Assembly (NCBI RefSeq): GCF_003112775.1
Contig: NZ_BFCH01000007.1
Location: 362,876 to 426,875 of the forward strand
Length of the DNA stretch: 64,000 nt
DNA from: Mycobacterium montefiorense
GTDB lineage: Bacteria > Actinomycetota > Actinomycetes > Mycobacteriales > Mycobacteriaceae
Reading direction: 5' to 3'
Shown here: positions 19,527 through 29,937 of the stretch, one piece after another
Numbering within the stretch: the stretch's first letter is position 1
How the letters are laid out: every line of letters starts with the position of its first letter
Notes under the pieces: model-generated
Told to the model about the DNA's origin: nothing
The model's input: only the letters and a program-made list of their open reading frames with translations
Databases searched by the model: none
Position numbers and translations under genes: made by a program

Positions 19527-21125
19527 ATGGCTAAGTCTCACTACCCAGCGCGCACGGTGCTGGAACGAGTCTTCGAGCAGGCGAGGCAGCGGCCGGGGGC
19601 AATAGCCATGCGTCGCTGCGATCAGACGAGCGTAATCCGGTACGGGGAACTCGTCGCCGAAGTGGACAGGTTCGCTGCGGCGTTACGGGAGCGGTCTGTT
19701 TCTCAGGGCTGCCGGGTGCTCGTCGTTTCGGACAACGGGCCCGAGACGTATCTTTCGGTGCTGGCATGCGCGAAGCTCGGGGCCATCGCGGTGATGTCCG
19801 ACGGCTATCTCCCGTCCGCAACGATCGAACGTTTCTGTGAGATCACCGCCCCCAGTGCAATTCTCATCGCGCCGGGGAGCAGGGTTTCGCTGCCGCAGAC
19901 ACTCGCCTCGATACCGGCGATCACGGTAGACATGGCGGTCGGCATGGACGACACCGACGTAAGCGTACAGGCGGATTGGCTTGCCGGAACGCCGGCATTG
20001 GGTCCCGATGATCCCCTGGCGATGGTATTCACCAGTGGCACCACGGGCGAGCCCAAGGCCGTGTTGCTGGCCAATCGCACCTTCTTCGCGATCCCGGATA
20101 TCTTGCGGGACGAAGGTTTGGACTGGATCACCTGGGTCGTCGGCGAAACCACCTACTCGCCGCTGCCCGCTACGCACATCGGTGGGCTGTGGTGGATCCT
20201 CACCTGTTTGTCGCATGGCATGCTGTGCATCACCGGCGCAGAGAACACGACGTCACTGCTGGAGATTCTCAACACCAATGCGGTGACGACGACATGCCTG
20301 GTGCCGTTTCTTATTTCGAAGCTCGTTTCCGAGCTGAAGTCCGGTGACACGACAGTTCAGTCGCTGCGAGAATTGGGATACGGTGGCTCGCGCGCAATCG
20401 CGGCCGATCTACGCTTCATCGAAGCCGCCGGTATCCACACCGTTCAGGTCTACGGTTTGAGCGAGACCGGTTGCACCGCCATGTGTCTGCCGACCGAAGA
20501 TGGCTCGATCTCCAAGATCGAGGAGGGTGCGGTGGGCCGCCCGTACCCCGGCGTGGACGTCTATCTGGCAGGTCCCGACGGCCACGGACCCGCCGCGGCC
20601 GGCGCACCGCCTTCCGCCTCGTTCGGCACACTGTGGATCAAATCACCGGCGAACATGTTGGGCTACTGGAACAATCCCGAACGCACCCGGGAAGTACTGG
20701 TTGACGGATGGGTGAATACCGGCGACCTCCTCGAGCGTCGCGAGGACGGGTTCTTCTACATCAAGGGAAGATCGTCGGAGCTGATCATCTCCGGTGGCGT
20801 CAACGTAGTGCCCGACGAGGTCGACCGCATCGCGCAAAGCGTCACTGGGGTTCGCGAGGCCGCGTGTTACGAAATTCTCGATGATGTATTCGGAGCGCTC
20901 GTCGGTCTGGCCGTAGTCCCCGATACGGCTATCGACGAGTCCGGAGCCCGCAAGCTCAAGCAGACGATCGCGGCCCGATATCGGCGTGAGTCCGAATCGA
21001 TGGCGCGGCCGTCGGAAATCGTTCTTGTCGCCGATATTCCGCGAACTCAATCCGGCAAGGTCATGCGGACATCGCTGGCCGCGACAATCAACGGCGACGA
21101 TGCCGCAGTGATGGTAGGTGGCTGA
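19527..21125 (+). CDS. fadD10: Fatty acyl-AMP/ACP ligase FadD10
   Basis: 532 residues (M. tuberculosis FadD10 is about 540). It has the ANL-superfamily motifs MVFTSGTTGEPKAV (about 170), QVYGLSETG (about 310), the hinge region DGWVNTGDLLERREDGFFYIKGR and a C-terminal Lys in TQSGKVMRTS. It activates a fatty acid as the adenylate and loads it on the adjacent ACP. ATG 19527 is chosen because GGAGGG lies nine bases upstream; the frame is open further into fcoT. Its 3' end overlaps the ACP gene by eight bases. Confidence 0.93.
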   Translation: MAKSHYPARTVLERVFEQARQRPGAIAMRRCDQTSVIRYGELVAEVDRFAAALRERSVSQGCRVLVVSDNGPETYLSVLACAKLGAIAVMSDGYLPSATIERFCEITAPSAILIAPGSRVSLPQTLASIPAITVDMAVGMDDTDVSVQADWLAGTPALGPDDPLAMVFTSGTTGEPKAVLLANRTFFAIPDILRDEGLDWITWVVGETTYSPLPATHIGGLWWILTCLSHGMLCITGAENTTSLLEILNTNAVTTTCLVPFLISKLVSELKSGDTTVQSLRELGYGGSRAIAADLRFIEAAGIHTVQVYGLSETGCTAMCLPTEDGSISKIEEGAVGRPYPGVDVYLAGPDGHGPAAAGAPPSASFGTLWIKSPANMLGYWNNPERTREVLVDGWVNTGDLLERREDGFFYIKGRSSELIISGGVNVVPDEVDRIAQSVTGVREAACYEILDDVFGALVGLAVVPDTAIDESGARKLKQTIAARYRRESESMARPSEIVLVADIPRTQSGKVMRTSLAATINGDDAAVMVGG

Positions 21126-21369
21126 GGCGGTGCGGGAACGGATCTTCGATGCACTCCGTGAGGTGCTGTACATCGACGAAGCAGATCTCATCGACGGCGA
21201 CGCAACCGATCTCCGCGACCTCGGTCTGGACTCCGTTCGATTCGTTCTCCTGATGAAGCAACTCGGCGTGAACCAAGAATCCGAGTTACCGGCCCGACTG
21301 GCGAAGAACCTGTCGATCAGCGGCTGGGTTGCGGAACTCGGGCAACCCGAGCTGGAAAAGTCCTCGTGA
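21118..21369 (+). CDS. Acyl carrier protein of isonitrile lipopeptide pathway (Rv0100 homologue)
   Basis: 83 residues from GTG. The phosphopantetheine site is Ser in LGLDSVRFVLL, in the middle of a typical four-helix carrier sequence (DATDLRDLGLDSV). It receives the acyl chain from FadD10 and carries it through glycine addition, isonitrile formation and transfer to Nrp. It overlaps fadD10 by eight bases and nrp by four (GTGA), so all three are probably translated in a coupled way. Confidence 0.92.
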   Translation: MAEAVRERIFDALREVLYIDEADLIDGDATDLRDLGLDSVRFVLLMKQLGVNQESELPARLAKNLSISGWVAELGQPELEKSS

Positions 21370-24300
21370 CCGTGCCTGCAGAAGCTTCGGTGGATCGAGT
21401 TGCCTTAAGTAAGTCTCAGCAGAACCTCTATAACGGGGTGCAGCACGATAACGACCCCGCTTTGTATCTGATTCGCAAGAGCTATCGATTCCACCCTTTG
21501 GAGTTGCCGAAGTTACTGGCCGCCCTGGAAACGACGATTCTCGAAAACCCGGTGCAACTCTGCGTTCTCGAGCCACCACCGGCGGGGGTCGACTATCCAG
21601 ATCTGGTGCCACGCCTGCAGCCCAGCGACATAGTGCGGGTGCGGCGAGACAATCAGCACCAGACAGAGCACTGCGACGATGAGCTCGAACGCACCTGGTC
21701 TCCCAATATCTTCGCCAAGCCACTTGTGCGCTACACCGTGCGGACCGACGAATGCGGTTGGGTTTCGGGCCTCGACGTCCGCACCCATCACATCCTGCTT
21801 GACGGCGGCGCAACGGCAATCATCGAGGCCGATCTGGCTCGACATCTCACCACAAACGGCCCAACTGAACTCCCTTGCGTGACAAACTCTCTGCGCAAGG
21901 TAGCGGCGGCGAACCTGCTTGAGACGACGAAGGTCGAGGAATCACAGCAGCGTCTCGCGGGCCGCGTCCGGCGTGAGCTTGCCGACGAGGCGCGCCACGG
22001 CGGGCACGGCCGGCATTCGTACGACGCTCCCGGGACCACAGCCAAGGGCGTACTTTCCGAATCCGCGCTGATATCCGGCCGCACATTCGATGCGATCCTC
22101 GCTCTCTCCGAGACCGAGCAGATCCCACTCAATGTGCTGGTGGCCGCCGCGGCGGTGGCCGTGGATGCGAGCCTGCGTCAGAGCACCGAGAGCGTATTGG
22201 TTCACGCGGTGGACAACCGCTTCGGTGATCCCGATCTGAACGTCGCGACGTGTCTGGTCAATTCGGTGGCACACTCGGTCCGGTTTCCGCCATACGCTTC
22301 GGTGGAGGATGTCGCACGAGCGCTTGACCGTGACTATGTCAAGGCCGTCAGACGCCGGTGGCTTCGTGAAGAGCACTACCGCCGAATGTATTTGGCGGTC
22401 AACCACACACCCCACGTAGAGGCATTGACGCTCAACTTCATCCGCGAGGCATGCGCGCCCGGGCTGCGGCCGTTCTTGTCGGAAGCCCCGGTTGCGACCG
22501 ACATCGGTCCGGTCGAGGGCATGACCGTGGCCTCGGTTCTAGACGAAAGCCAACGCATACTGAGCGTCGCCATCTGGAACCGGGCCGACCTGCCCGAACC
22601 GAAGATCCACCGCGGCGTCGCGAAGCGGATCGCCGCGGCGTTGGAATCGATGCCCGCGCTGTGGAACCAACCTGTCGCCATGATCGTCAACGAGTGGTCC
22701 GACGTCGGCCCGGACGGGGCCTGCCACCCACCCGGTGCGGCAGTCGGAACGCACCGAAAAGCCACACCCGCCTGGTTTCTCGAGCCGGCAAGCCAGCAGT
22801 TTCTCGAAAGGCGCCGCCACATTTTTCCGTGGGTTGCCTGGCTGGTGCGCAGCGGCGTGGCACCGGGTGACGTCGTGGTGTTCAGCGACGACGACACGGA
22901 CAAGACCATCGACCTGCTGATCGCGTGCCACCTTGCGGGGTGCGGTTACAGCGTCTGCGACGACGCCGACGACGTTTCCTTACGCGCGAACGCGATTGCC
23001 AACTCGGGTGATGGAATCTCGGTGCGGGTGGCCGACACCGCTGCCACCAGTCTCGCGGTGATTCCGGAAAGCGAACTACGAGACTTGGTCGACGCCCGCA
23101 TCGAACAGGTGGCTGCCGACGACGCGCTCGCCACCAAAACGGCGTACATCATGCCGACCTCAGGGTCGACCGGGCAGCCCAAGCTCGTCCGAGTCTCACA
23201 CGGCTCACTCGCACTTTTCTGTGATGCGGTCAGACAGGCCTATGGATGGGGACCCCGCGACACCGTCCTGCAATGCGCACCGTTGACATCGGACGTCAGC
23301 GTCGAGGAAATCTTCGGTGCTGCGCTGTGCGGGTCCGCGCTGATCCGATCCGCCGCGACGAGAGCCGGTGACCTGGCCGCCCTCGCGCGAGACCTGGTCG
23401 CCAGCCAAGCAACTCTCCTCGACCTACCGACCGCCCTCTGGCATCTCCTGTGCGAGGACTGCGACGCGATGGGCGCGATCCGCCGCTCGCGCCTGCGCCA
23501 GATCGTCATCGGCGGTGAAGCCGTCCGCCCGAGCGCGGTCGACAAGTGGATCGATTCCGGTTGTTCACAAGGAATCTCGCTAGTCTCGACATACGGACCG
23601 ACAGAGGCCACCGTTGTCGTCACCCATCTTCGGATCGCCGGCCACAACGCAACCGTCGCCGGCGATGCTCGACTGAGGCTGGGCCGGCCGATGGTTGCCG
23701 GCACCGTGTTCATCGCCTTCGGTGAAGTCGTCATCGTCGGAGATCTGGTCGCCTCCGGTTATCTGGGGATCGATGGTCACGGCTTCGGAACGGTGACCAC
23801 CGCAAACGGCCTGCGATACCGTGCTTTTGCCACTGCCGATCGGGTAGCCATCGACGACGAAGGCTTTCCCGTCTTCGCCGGGCGTAAAGACGCCATCGTC
23901 AAAATCTCCGGCAAGCGAGTCGACACCGCCGAGGTGACAAGACGCATCTCTGGTGACCCCGCGATCGTCGATGTTGCCGTCGAGCCACACAACGGCAGCC
24001 TGGCGGTGTGGTTCGAATCGCACCGGACCCGCAACGGCATCGAGGACGCGGCGACAGCGGCGCGAATCAGGCTCGTTCTCGTAAGTCTTGGGGTTCATCG
24101 TTTTTCGTGCTCGATGTGCCGGCTATCCCCCGGAAGGCAAACGGGAAGGTCGACAGCGAAACCCTACGGGCAATGCCCGAGGTCGTCGACGCTCTGCCGG
24201 CCCAGACCGCGGGGGGTGAACGAGCGACTGGCTTGGCGCAGCTGTGGAGTCAGCATCTCGGCAGGGCGGTAGCGCCTGAAACATCGCTGCTCGGCGAGGG

Positions 24301-25597
24301 AATCGGCTCGTTGGATCTCATCAGGATCCTGCCCGATACACGCAGGTATCTGGGCCGGCACCTCTCGATCTTTGATCTGATCAGTGCCGACACGGCCACC
24401 AACTTGGTCTCCGACATCGGCATTGGCGCTCCGACAGATACCTGGATGGACGCCGACACCGCTGCCGAGATAGAACACGATCTCGCCGCGCTGTCGGTGC
24501 AACCCCCTTCTCTCGCGGCGACCCTGGCACCCCCCACAAACGGCCCGCCAGACCGGCGCGCGATCGTTGTGCTGGGCGCGTCCGGAATTCTCGGCACTGG
24601 GTTCGCCCAGGCGGTCCTGGACCTGCGACGGCTTGGGGCGCCTTCTCCCAAGGTAGTTCTGGCTACCAGATCGACGCTGCCCGAACATGATCCGTGGACG
24701 ACGCTGCGCGATGTCGCAGGAGTGCGGATTGAACAACTCCCGCCCGAGTTCGGCGCGGCAGAACTAGAAGCCCTGCTTCGCGAGGCTGACGCCGGAGCCG
24801 TGGTGAACTGCATCGGCAACACCAATGTGCTGGTGGGATACCGCACGCTTCGGTCGGCGAATGTGGAAATGGTTTCGACGATCGCCGCGGCGTGCGCGAC
24901 CCGCGGGACGCGACTGGTGCATCTGTCGACGTTCGTTGTGAACGGCCAGGTCACGGTGCCGCGAGTCACCGACCCCCGCAGCGCGCCCTACCCGTATGCG
25001 GCATCCAAGTCACTTGCCGAGCTGGCACTGACCACCTCACCGCCGGAACTGGACTTCACGATCGCACGTCTGCCCCGAGTGCTCGGCGACGACTACCAAT
25101 TGCGCGACTCTGCCGACATTCTGGTTTCGGTCGTCGATGCCTGTATCGCATTGCGGGCCTACCCTTCCGTGACATTGACGGAGGAAGTCACCACGGCCCG
25201 AGCCGTCGCGAATGCCATATTGGGTGTGCTGGCAGACGTGGCCGGACCACCCCGGCTGGGACGTGGGATCACCGTGGTGCGCGGTGCAGCGGTGGCATAC
25301 GCGGATTTTCTGCGCCAATACGAACTCGAAGAGGTCGATCCCCTCGAGTGGAAGCACCGGCTGGATCAAAGCGACTGGGCGAAGCGAAGTCCGGGCAGGT
25401 GGTCGGTGCTCGATGCGTGGGTCACGCTGGGGATGAGATTGGGTACCCGGTCCTACGCGGAGTACCTCGCGGACTACCCCACGATCGCCCTCGACGTGGC
25501 GTCAGTCGCCGAACTCGATGCGAAGCCTCTGTCGGTTCGGGCGTCTATCGACGCACTCGGCGTAGGCGCTGTATCTCACCACCAGGAAGGTGTCTAG
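21366..25597 (+). CDS. nrp: Monomodular NRPS Nrp (C-A-T-R), interrupted by an apparent frameshift
   Basis: About 1,410 residues when two frames are joined: 21366 to about 24100, then a second frame to 25597. Condensation domain: HHILLDGG near 141. Adenylation: MPTSGSTGQPKLV near 595, STYGPTEAT near 740, then PRKANGKVDSETL in the second frame. Carrier domain: GEGIGSLDL with its Ser near 980. Reductase domain: VLGASGILGTGF near 1070 and YAASK near 1210. It would condense the isonitrile acyl chain with an amino acid and release it by NAD(P)H-dependent reduction. M. tuberculosis Nrp is about 2,512 residues with two modules; this one has one module, like ScoA. The break is near a run of five T (24101-24105); one extra base there gives HRFFVLDVPA. 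It could be a sequencing error or a real inactivating mutation. Confidence 0.88.
24090..24105 (+). other. Putative frameshift site in nrp
   Basis: Homopolymers GGGG (24090-24093) and TTTTT (24101-24105) sit where adenylation-domain homology moves from one frame to another. One missing base explains the change. The first frame continues out of register to a stop at 24272. Confidence 0.75.
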
Positions 25598-25598
25598 C

Positions 25599-25634
25599 AT
25601 GGAAAGCACTGTGGCACACGGAAATATCGCGTGA
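25599..25634 (+). CDS. Putative 11-residue ORF coupled to mmpL
   Basis: ATG at 25599, eight bases after AGGAAGG, encodes [11 protein letters not shown] and stops at TGA 25632-25634, overlapping the mmpL GTG (25631) as GTGA. mmpL itself has only a weak ribosome-binding site, so this mini-ORF may deliver ribosomes to it. It may also be chance. Confidence 0.4.
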   Translation: MESTVAHGNIA

Positions 25635-28528
25635 GCATCACCCATTCCGAACCGTCCGGTGCCATCCATACCAACCGGTCATTCATCGCCAGGACGATCC
25701 ACACCTTCGCCGTGCCGATCATCCTCTTCTGGCTGGCAGTCGTTGTCATCCTCACCGTATTCGTCCCCCCGCTGGAGGTGGTCGGACAAGAGCGGTCGGT
25801 GGCGCTAAGCCCAACGGCAGCACCGTCGTTGGTGGCTCTGAAACGTATCGGCCACGTCTTCAACGAGGGAGAGACCGACAGTGTGGCGCTCATCCTGCTG
25901 GAGGGTGACAAGACCCTGGGCGTTGACGCCCACAAGTTCTATGACGCCGTGGTTCGCAAGTTGCGTGCAGACAAGCAGCACGTGGTCGGTGTTCAGGACT
26001 TGTGGGGAGATCCGCTGTTGGCGGCGGGTTCGCAGAGCAACGACGGCAAGGCCGCATACCTGCAAGTGAACCTCGCCGGTAACCAAGGCGAGCAGCTCGC
26101 CAACGATTCGGTTGACGCGGTCCGTAGCACCGTGGACAGCACGCCGGCGCCGCCCGGGGTCAAGGCCTACGTCACCGGGCCGTCGGCGCTGGCCTCGGAT
26201 CTGCATCACAGCAGCGACAAGTCCATCGCGAAAATCACCCTCGTCTCCGTCGTGGCAATCTTCGCTATGTTGCTCCTGGTCTATCGGTCGCTTCCCACGG
26301 TGATTCTGCTACTGCTGACGGTCGGCGTCGAATTGTCTACGGCACGAGGAGTTGTCGCGCTGCTCGCGCACGGCGGGCTGGTCGGGCTGTCGGCCTTCGC
26401 GGTCAGCTTGCTCACTTCGCTGGCGATTGCCGCCGGAACGGACTACGGGATATTCCTGTTCGGTCGCTACCAGGAGGCCCGTCAGGCCGGCGAGGACCGG
26501 GAAGCGGCTTTCCACACCATGTATCGGGGAACGGCCCATGTCATCTTGGGCTCGGGCATCACGATCGCCGCTGCGACGTTGTGCCTCAGTTTCGCCCGGA
26601 TGCCGTACTTCCAAACCCTGGGAATTCCGTGCGCGGTGGGGATGCTGGTCGCGGTTCTCGTCGCGCTGACACTCGGACCGGCCGTCCTGGCCGTCGGCAG
26701 CCGATTCGGTCTCTGCGACCCGAAGCGGCGGCTTGACGTCCGTGGCTGGCGACGAGTCGGCACGGTGGTAGTGCGCTGGCCGCTGCCCGTTCTTGCCCTT
26801 ACCTGCGCGGTCGCCCTGGTCGGCCTGATCAGCCTGCCCGGCTACCGTCCCAGCTACGACGATCGGGCCTACCTACCCAGCTTCATCCCGGCCAATCAAG
26901 GCTTGGCGATCGCGGATCGCCACTTTCCCCAGGCACGGATGAAGCCGGAGGTATTGATGCTGGAGTCCGACCACGATTTACGCAATCCGACGGACTTTCT
27001 GATCTTGGATAAGTTGGCCAAGGGCATCTTTCACGTTCAGGGGATCTCGCGCGTTCAAGCCATCACCCGACCCGACGGGGCGACGATGGACCACACATCG
27101 ATACCGTTCCAACTCAGCATGCAAAACGCCGGGATCGCACAGGACATGAAGTTTCAGCGCGATCGGATGGACGACATGCGCAAGCAGGCTGACGAGATGG
27201 GCAAGACGGTCGCCACGATGCAGCGGATGTATGACTTGATGATGCAACTTGCGGCCAACACGCATCGGGTGGTGGCCGATACCGAAGAAATGCAACAAAT
27301 CACGGACGACCTGCGTGATCGCATTGCCGACTTCGACGACTTTTGGCGGCCCATCCGGTCCTACTTCTACTGGGAGAGGCACTGTTACGACGTTGCGATC
27401 TGCTGGTCGGTCCGATCGATGTTCGACGCGGTTGACGGCGTGGACCGGATCGACGAGAAACTGAACACATTGGTGGCTGACGTCAAAGGGTTCGATCGGC
27501 TGATGCCCGAGATGATCGCCCAGCTGCCACCCATGATCGAGACCATGGCGAACATGCGGACCATGATGCTGACGCTGCACAGCACCATGTCCGGCATTTT
27601 CAATCAGATGGACGACATGACCAAACATGCGTCGGCCATGGGTCGTGCTTTTGACGGTTCCAAGAACGACGACTCGTTCTACCTTCCGCCGGAAGTCTTT
27701 GAAAATGCCGACTTCCGGCGGGCTATGAGTAACTTCCTGTCGCCGGACGGCCACGCGGCACGCTTCATCATTCTGCATCGGGGTGACCCTGCGTCTGATG
27801 AGGGGATCGCGAGTATCGACACGATACGCACGGCGGCCGAGGAGTCGCTCAAGGGAACTCCGCTGGAGAGCAGCAAGATCTACGTCGCCGGAATCGGCGC
27901 CGTCTTCAAAGACATTTCCCAGGGCGCCAAATGGGATCTCGTGATCGCGGGCATTTCCTCGCTGTGCCTGATTTTCATCATCATGCTGGTCTTCACCCGA
28001 GCCCTGGTGCCTGCTGGGGTGATTGTGGGGACGGTCGCGATGTCGCTCGGCGCTTCGTTTGGGTTGTCGGTGTTGGTCTGGCAGTACATTCTCGGCACCC
28101 CGTTGCACTGGCTGGTGCTTGCGATGTCCGTCATCGTCTTGTTGGCGGTGGGCTCGGACTACAACCTGCTGCTGGTTTCCCGGTTCCGACAAGAGATACA
28201 CGCCGGCCTCAATACCGGAATCATCCGGTCCATGGGCGGCACCGGCAAAGTCGTGACGAACGCCGGCTTAGTGTTCGCATTCACGATGGCGTCGATGATA
28301 GTCAGCGACGTGAAGATGATCGGTCAGCTCGGCACCACCATTGGTCTGGGTCTGCTGTTCGACACCTTGATCGTCCGGGCGTTCATGACGCCGTCCATCG
28401 CTGCGCTGCTGGGTCGCTGGTTCTGGTGGCCGATCAGGGTGCGCTCACGACCGGCCCGGAGGTCGACCGTGCCCGTCCAAGCCGATCCGTCCGATCGTTC
28501 TCTGGTGCCGCAAACGTCAACTTGTTAG
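25631..28528 (+). CDS. MmpL-family RND transporter of the lipopeptide cluster
   Basis: 965 residues from GTG. RND layout: one N-terminal helix (about 20-45), a periplasmic loop, a bundle of helices (190-400), a second long periplasmic domain with a predicted coiled-coil hairpin (about 500-640, Met/Asp-rich with two nearby Cys), and a final helix bundle (770-930) holding the proton-relay type sequence [13 protein letters not shown]. The first bundle has the matching [14 protein letters not shown]. The coiled coil is typical of the MmpL4/MmpL5 branch, which exports siderophores with MmpS partners. No mmpS gene is seen nearby. Its place 33 bp after nrp suggests it exports the isonitrile lipopeptide. 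Confidence 0.9.
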   Translation: MSITHSEPSGAIHTNRSFIARTIHTFAVPIILFWLAVVVILTVFVPPLEVVGQERSVALSPTAAPSLVALKRIGHVFNEGETDSVALILLEGDKTLGVDAHKFYDAVVRKLRADKQHVVGVQDLWGDPLLAAGSQSNDGKAAYLQVNLAGNQGEQLANDSVDAVRSTVDSTPAPPGVKAYVTGPSALASDLHHSSDKSIAKITLVSVVAIFAMLLLVYRSLPTVILLLLTVGVELSTARGVVALLAHGGLVGLSAFAVSLLTSLAIAAGTDYGIFLFGRYQEARQAGEDREAAFHTMYRGTAHVILGSGITIAAATLCLSFARMPYFQTLGIPCAVGMLVAVLVALTLGPAVLAVGSRFGLCDPKRRLDVRGWRRVGTVVVRWPLPVLALTCAVALVGLISLPGYRPSYDDRAYLPSFIPANQGLAIADRHFPQARMKPEVLMLESDHDLRNPTDFLILDKLAKGIFHVQGISRVQAITRPDGATMDHTSIPFQLSMQNAGIAQDMKFQRDRMDDMRKQADEMGKTVATMQRMYDLMMQLAANTHRVVADTEEMQQITDDLRDRIADFDDFWRPIRSYFYWERHCYDVAICWSVRSMFDAVDGVDRIDEKLNTLVADVKGFDRLMPEMIAQLPPMIETMANMRTMMLTLHSTMSGIFNQMDDMTKHASAMGRAFDGSKNDDSFYLPPEVFENADFRRAMSNFLSPDGHAARFIILHRGDPASDEGIASIDTIRTAAEESLKGTPLESSKIYVAGIGAVFKDISQGAKWDLVIAGISSLCLIFIIMLVFTRALVPAGVIVGTVAMSLGASFGLSVLVWQYILGTPLHWLVLAMSVIVLLAVGSDYNLLLVSRFRQEIHAGLNTGIIRSMGGTGKVVTNAGLVFAFTMASMIVSDVKMIGQLGTTIGLGLLFDTLIVRAFMTPSIAALLGRWFWWPIRVRSRPARRSTVPVQADPSDRSLVPQTSTC

Positions 28529-28540
28529 TAGCGAATTCGA

Positions 28541-28552
28541 GTAGTCGACTAC
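28541..28552. repeat. Perfect 12-bp palindrome
   Basis: GTAGTCGACTAC lies between mmpL and the next small gene, 80 bp before the latter's start. It is a possible operator. No known consensus is matched. Confidence 0.4.
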
Positions 28553-28631
28553 GCATGCTTGATGTCGGGCAGCTGCCTACGTTTAAAAGGTGCGGCCACA
28601 TCGAATCCGCAACCGGTTTCAGGGAGGACGA

Positions 28632-28916
28632 ATGTCTCAAATCATTGGTGACCACAACCCCTTGGTGAACTTCACCTTGAATCCGGGCGCGGGCGTTCAG
28701 GTGTGGTGGACCGGCGTCGATGCCTACAACATCGGGTTTCCGTTCCCATCGGCGGTATGGACTCAGTCGAGCCGCGTCGTAGCCGACAGTCACTCGATGG
28801 ACTGGTCTCGCGGCGCGGGTCCCAGCGGAATCGTGTACACGGTGAATCTGCATGCGGAGGGCAACGGCACGGGTAGCCCGGCCGCTTTCCGAGTCCAAAT
28901 TGGTCAATTGAGCTGA
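28632..28916 (+). CDS. Small protein of unknown function
   Basis: 94 residues from an ATG with GGAGGA seven bases before it. It is rich in aromatic residues and Gly/Ser (VQVWWTGVDAYNIGFPF, QSSRVVADSHSMDW), and probably beta-rich and soluble. No signal peptide, Cys or metal motif is visible. The pattern of alternating hydrophobic residues ending AAFRVQIGQLS recalls a small beta-sandwich, but I do not recognise the family. It precedes a second small gene by nine bases and follows mmpL by 103 bp. Confidence 0.75.
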   Translation: MSQIIGDHNPLVNFTLNPGAGVQVWWTGVDAYNIGFPFPSAVWTQSSRVVADSHSMDWSRGAGPSGIVYTVNLHAEGNGTGSPAAFRVQIGQLS

Positions 28917-28925
28917 GGAGGATCC

Positions 28926-29165
28926 ATGAAGCGACTCGTTGTGAGCGACAAAAGCGGACACATCATCGCGACCGGTCCGCATCCAGACGAAAAGCCGAAC
29001 AGCCACGTGATGTACGGCTTCAACGCACTCGATGGGCAGCAGATCCATGAACTCGAACTGCCCGAGCACGTCAGGACGATCGAGCACGTCGTCGAACTGC
29101 ATACGACGCACGTCGTCCGGGTGCAGGGCAACAAGGCGACCTTGATGGCGGCAAAGAGCTCATGA
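28926..29165 (+). CDS. Small protein of unknown function
   Basis: 79 residues. GAGGAGG precedes the ATG by five bases and overlaps the stop region of the previous gene, so the two are co-translated. The sequence is polar and His-rich (about nine His; ELPEHVRTIEHVVELHTTHV), with no membrane segment. The many His residues could bind metal, which would suit the copper/isonitrile setting, but this is conjecture. An 11-bp stem-loop follows at 29185-29212. Confidence 0.75.
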   Translation: MKRLVVSDKSGHIIATGPHPDEKPNSHVMYGFNALDGQQIHELELPEHVRTIEHVVELHTTHVVRVQGNKATLMAAKSS

Positions 29166-29184
29166 TTGTCGGCCAAACATGGAC

Positions 29185-29212
29185 GTGGCCCCCGGAGGAT
29201 CCCGGGGGCCAC
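29185..29212. terminator. Strong stem-loop between small genes and tRNA-fMet
   Basis: The arms GTGGCCCCCGG and CCGGGGGCCAC pair perfectly over 11 bp with a 6-base loop. It lies 20 bp after the last gene of the operon and just beyond the tRNA 3' end on the other strand, so it could stop both. There is no clear U-tract. Confidence 0.6.
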
Positions 29213-29219
29213 TCGCTAG

Positions 29220-29293
29220 TAGCGGGGACAGGATTCGAACCTGCGACCTCTGGGTTATGAGCCCAGCGAGCTACCGAGCTGCTCCACCCCGCG
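29220..29293 (-). tRNA. tRNA-fMet (CAT), initiator
   Basis: The minus strand folds as a complete tRNA: acceptor stem CGCGGGG / CCCCGCT, D arm GAGCAGCTCGGTAGCTC, anticodon stem CTGGG / CCCAG around loop CTCATAA, and T arm with GGTTCGAATCC. The three G:C pairs at the base of the anticodon stem and the mismatched first pair are marks of the initiator tRNA. CCA is not encoded. Confidence 0.95.
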
Positions 29294-29365
29294 TCGGTGA
29301 ATGCAAGGTTACCGGCCCGGTGTCGAGCCGACCAAATCGCGGGCTCAGCGGGGGTAACGGAAGGG

Positions 29366-29893
29366 TCAGTGCGAAGGCGGGTTCAGCCCATACCGCTGCG
29401 CGATGTCCTCCATCCAGGCCGGCGACCCGTAGGTCAGCCCGTACTTGTCGGCCAGTTCGCCGAACTCGGGCAACTCATGCAGCGGCGTGCCCACCGGGCC
29501 GTCCGCGTGTTCGACGAGCAGCTCGCCGAGCTCCCGGAAATAGTTCTCGAATCCACCCGGGGTGATGATCTCGACGATGCGCCCGGGCTCGTTGCCGGCG
29601 TTCCACATCGCGTGCATCTGCCCGCGCGGCTTGGTGATGTAGCCGCCGGGACCGAGCACCACTTCGCTGTCATCGGAGCGGAAGCCGATCTCGCCCGCCA
29701 GCACAATCGAATGCTCGTCCTCGCGGGTGTGCCGATGCGCCGCGGTCAGCAAGCCGACCCCAAACGGGTGCTCAACAATGGACACCTCCCCGCCGTTGGT
29801 CTGGCCGGAGAGCTTGAACACCGCCCCGAAGCCCGGGAGCGCGACGACGTCGCCCTCCCCCGGCTGCACGACGGTGACCCCGATTTGGTCCAT
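29366..29893 (-). CDS. Cupin-domain protein
   Basis: 175 residues. The central cupin barrel has AAHRHTREDEHSIVLAGE (cupin motif 1, HxH and Glu about residues 41-50) and the later PRGQMHAMWNAG (motif 2, His). These residues form a metal site, so it may be an enzyme or a sensor of small molecules. ATG 29893 follows AAGGTGG at good spacing. A longer form from ATG 29941 would overlap the nitroreductase stop (ATGA). Third gene of the minus-strand operon HD domain - nitroreductase - cupin. Confidence 0.8.
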   Translation of the reverse strand: MDQIGVTVVQPGEGDVVALPGFGAVFKLSGQTNGGEVSIVEHPFGVGLLTAAHRHTREDEHSIVLAGEIGFRSDDSEVVLGPGGYITKPRGQMHAMWNAGNEPGRIVEIITPGGFENYFRELGELLVEHADGPVGTPLHELPEFGELADKYGLTYGSPAWMEDIAQRYGLNPPSH

Positions 29894-29937
29894 CTGATCC
29901 ACCTTCCTCGGAAATCCCTTGCGCTGCAATGCCTCGT

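Noticed and set aside
26978..28201. 407-codon minus-strand frame opposite mmpL
   Set aside because: His/Arg/Gln/Asp-rich antisense shadow of the periplasmic and second membrane part of MmpL.
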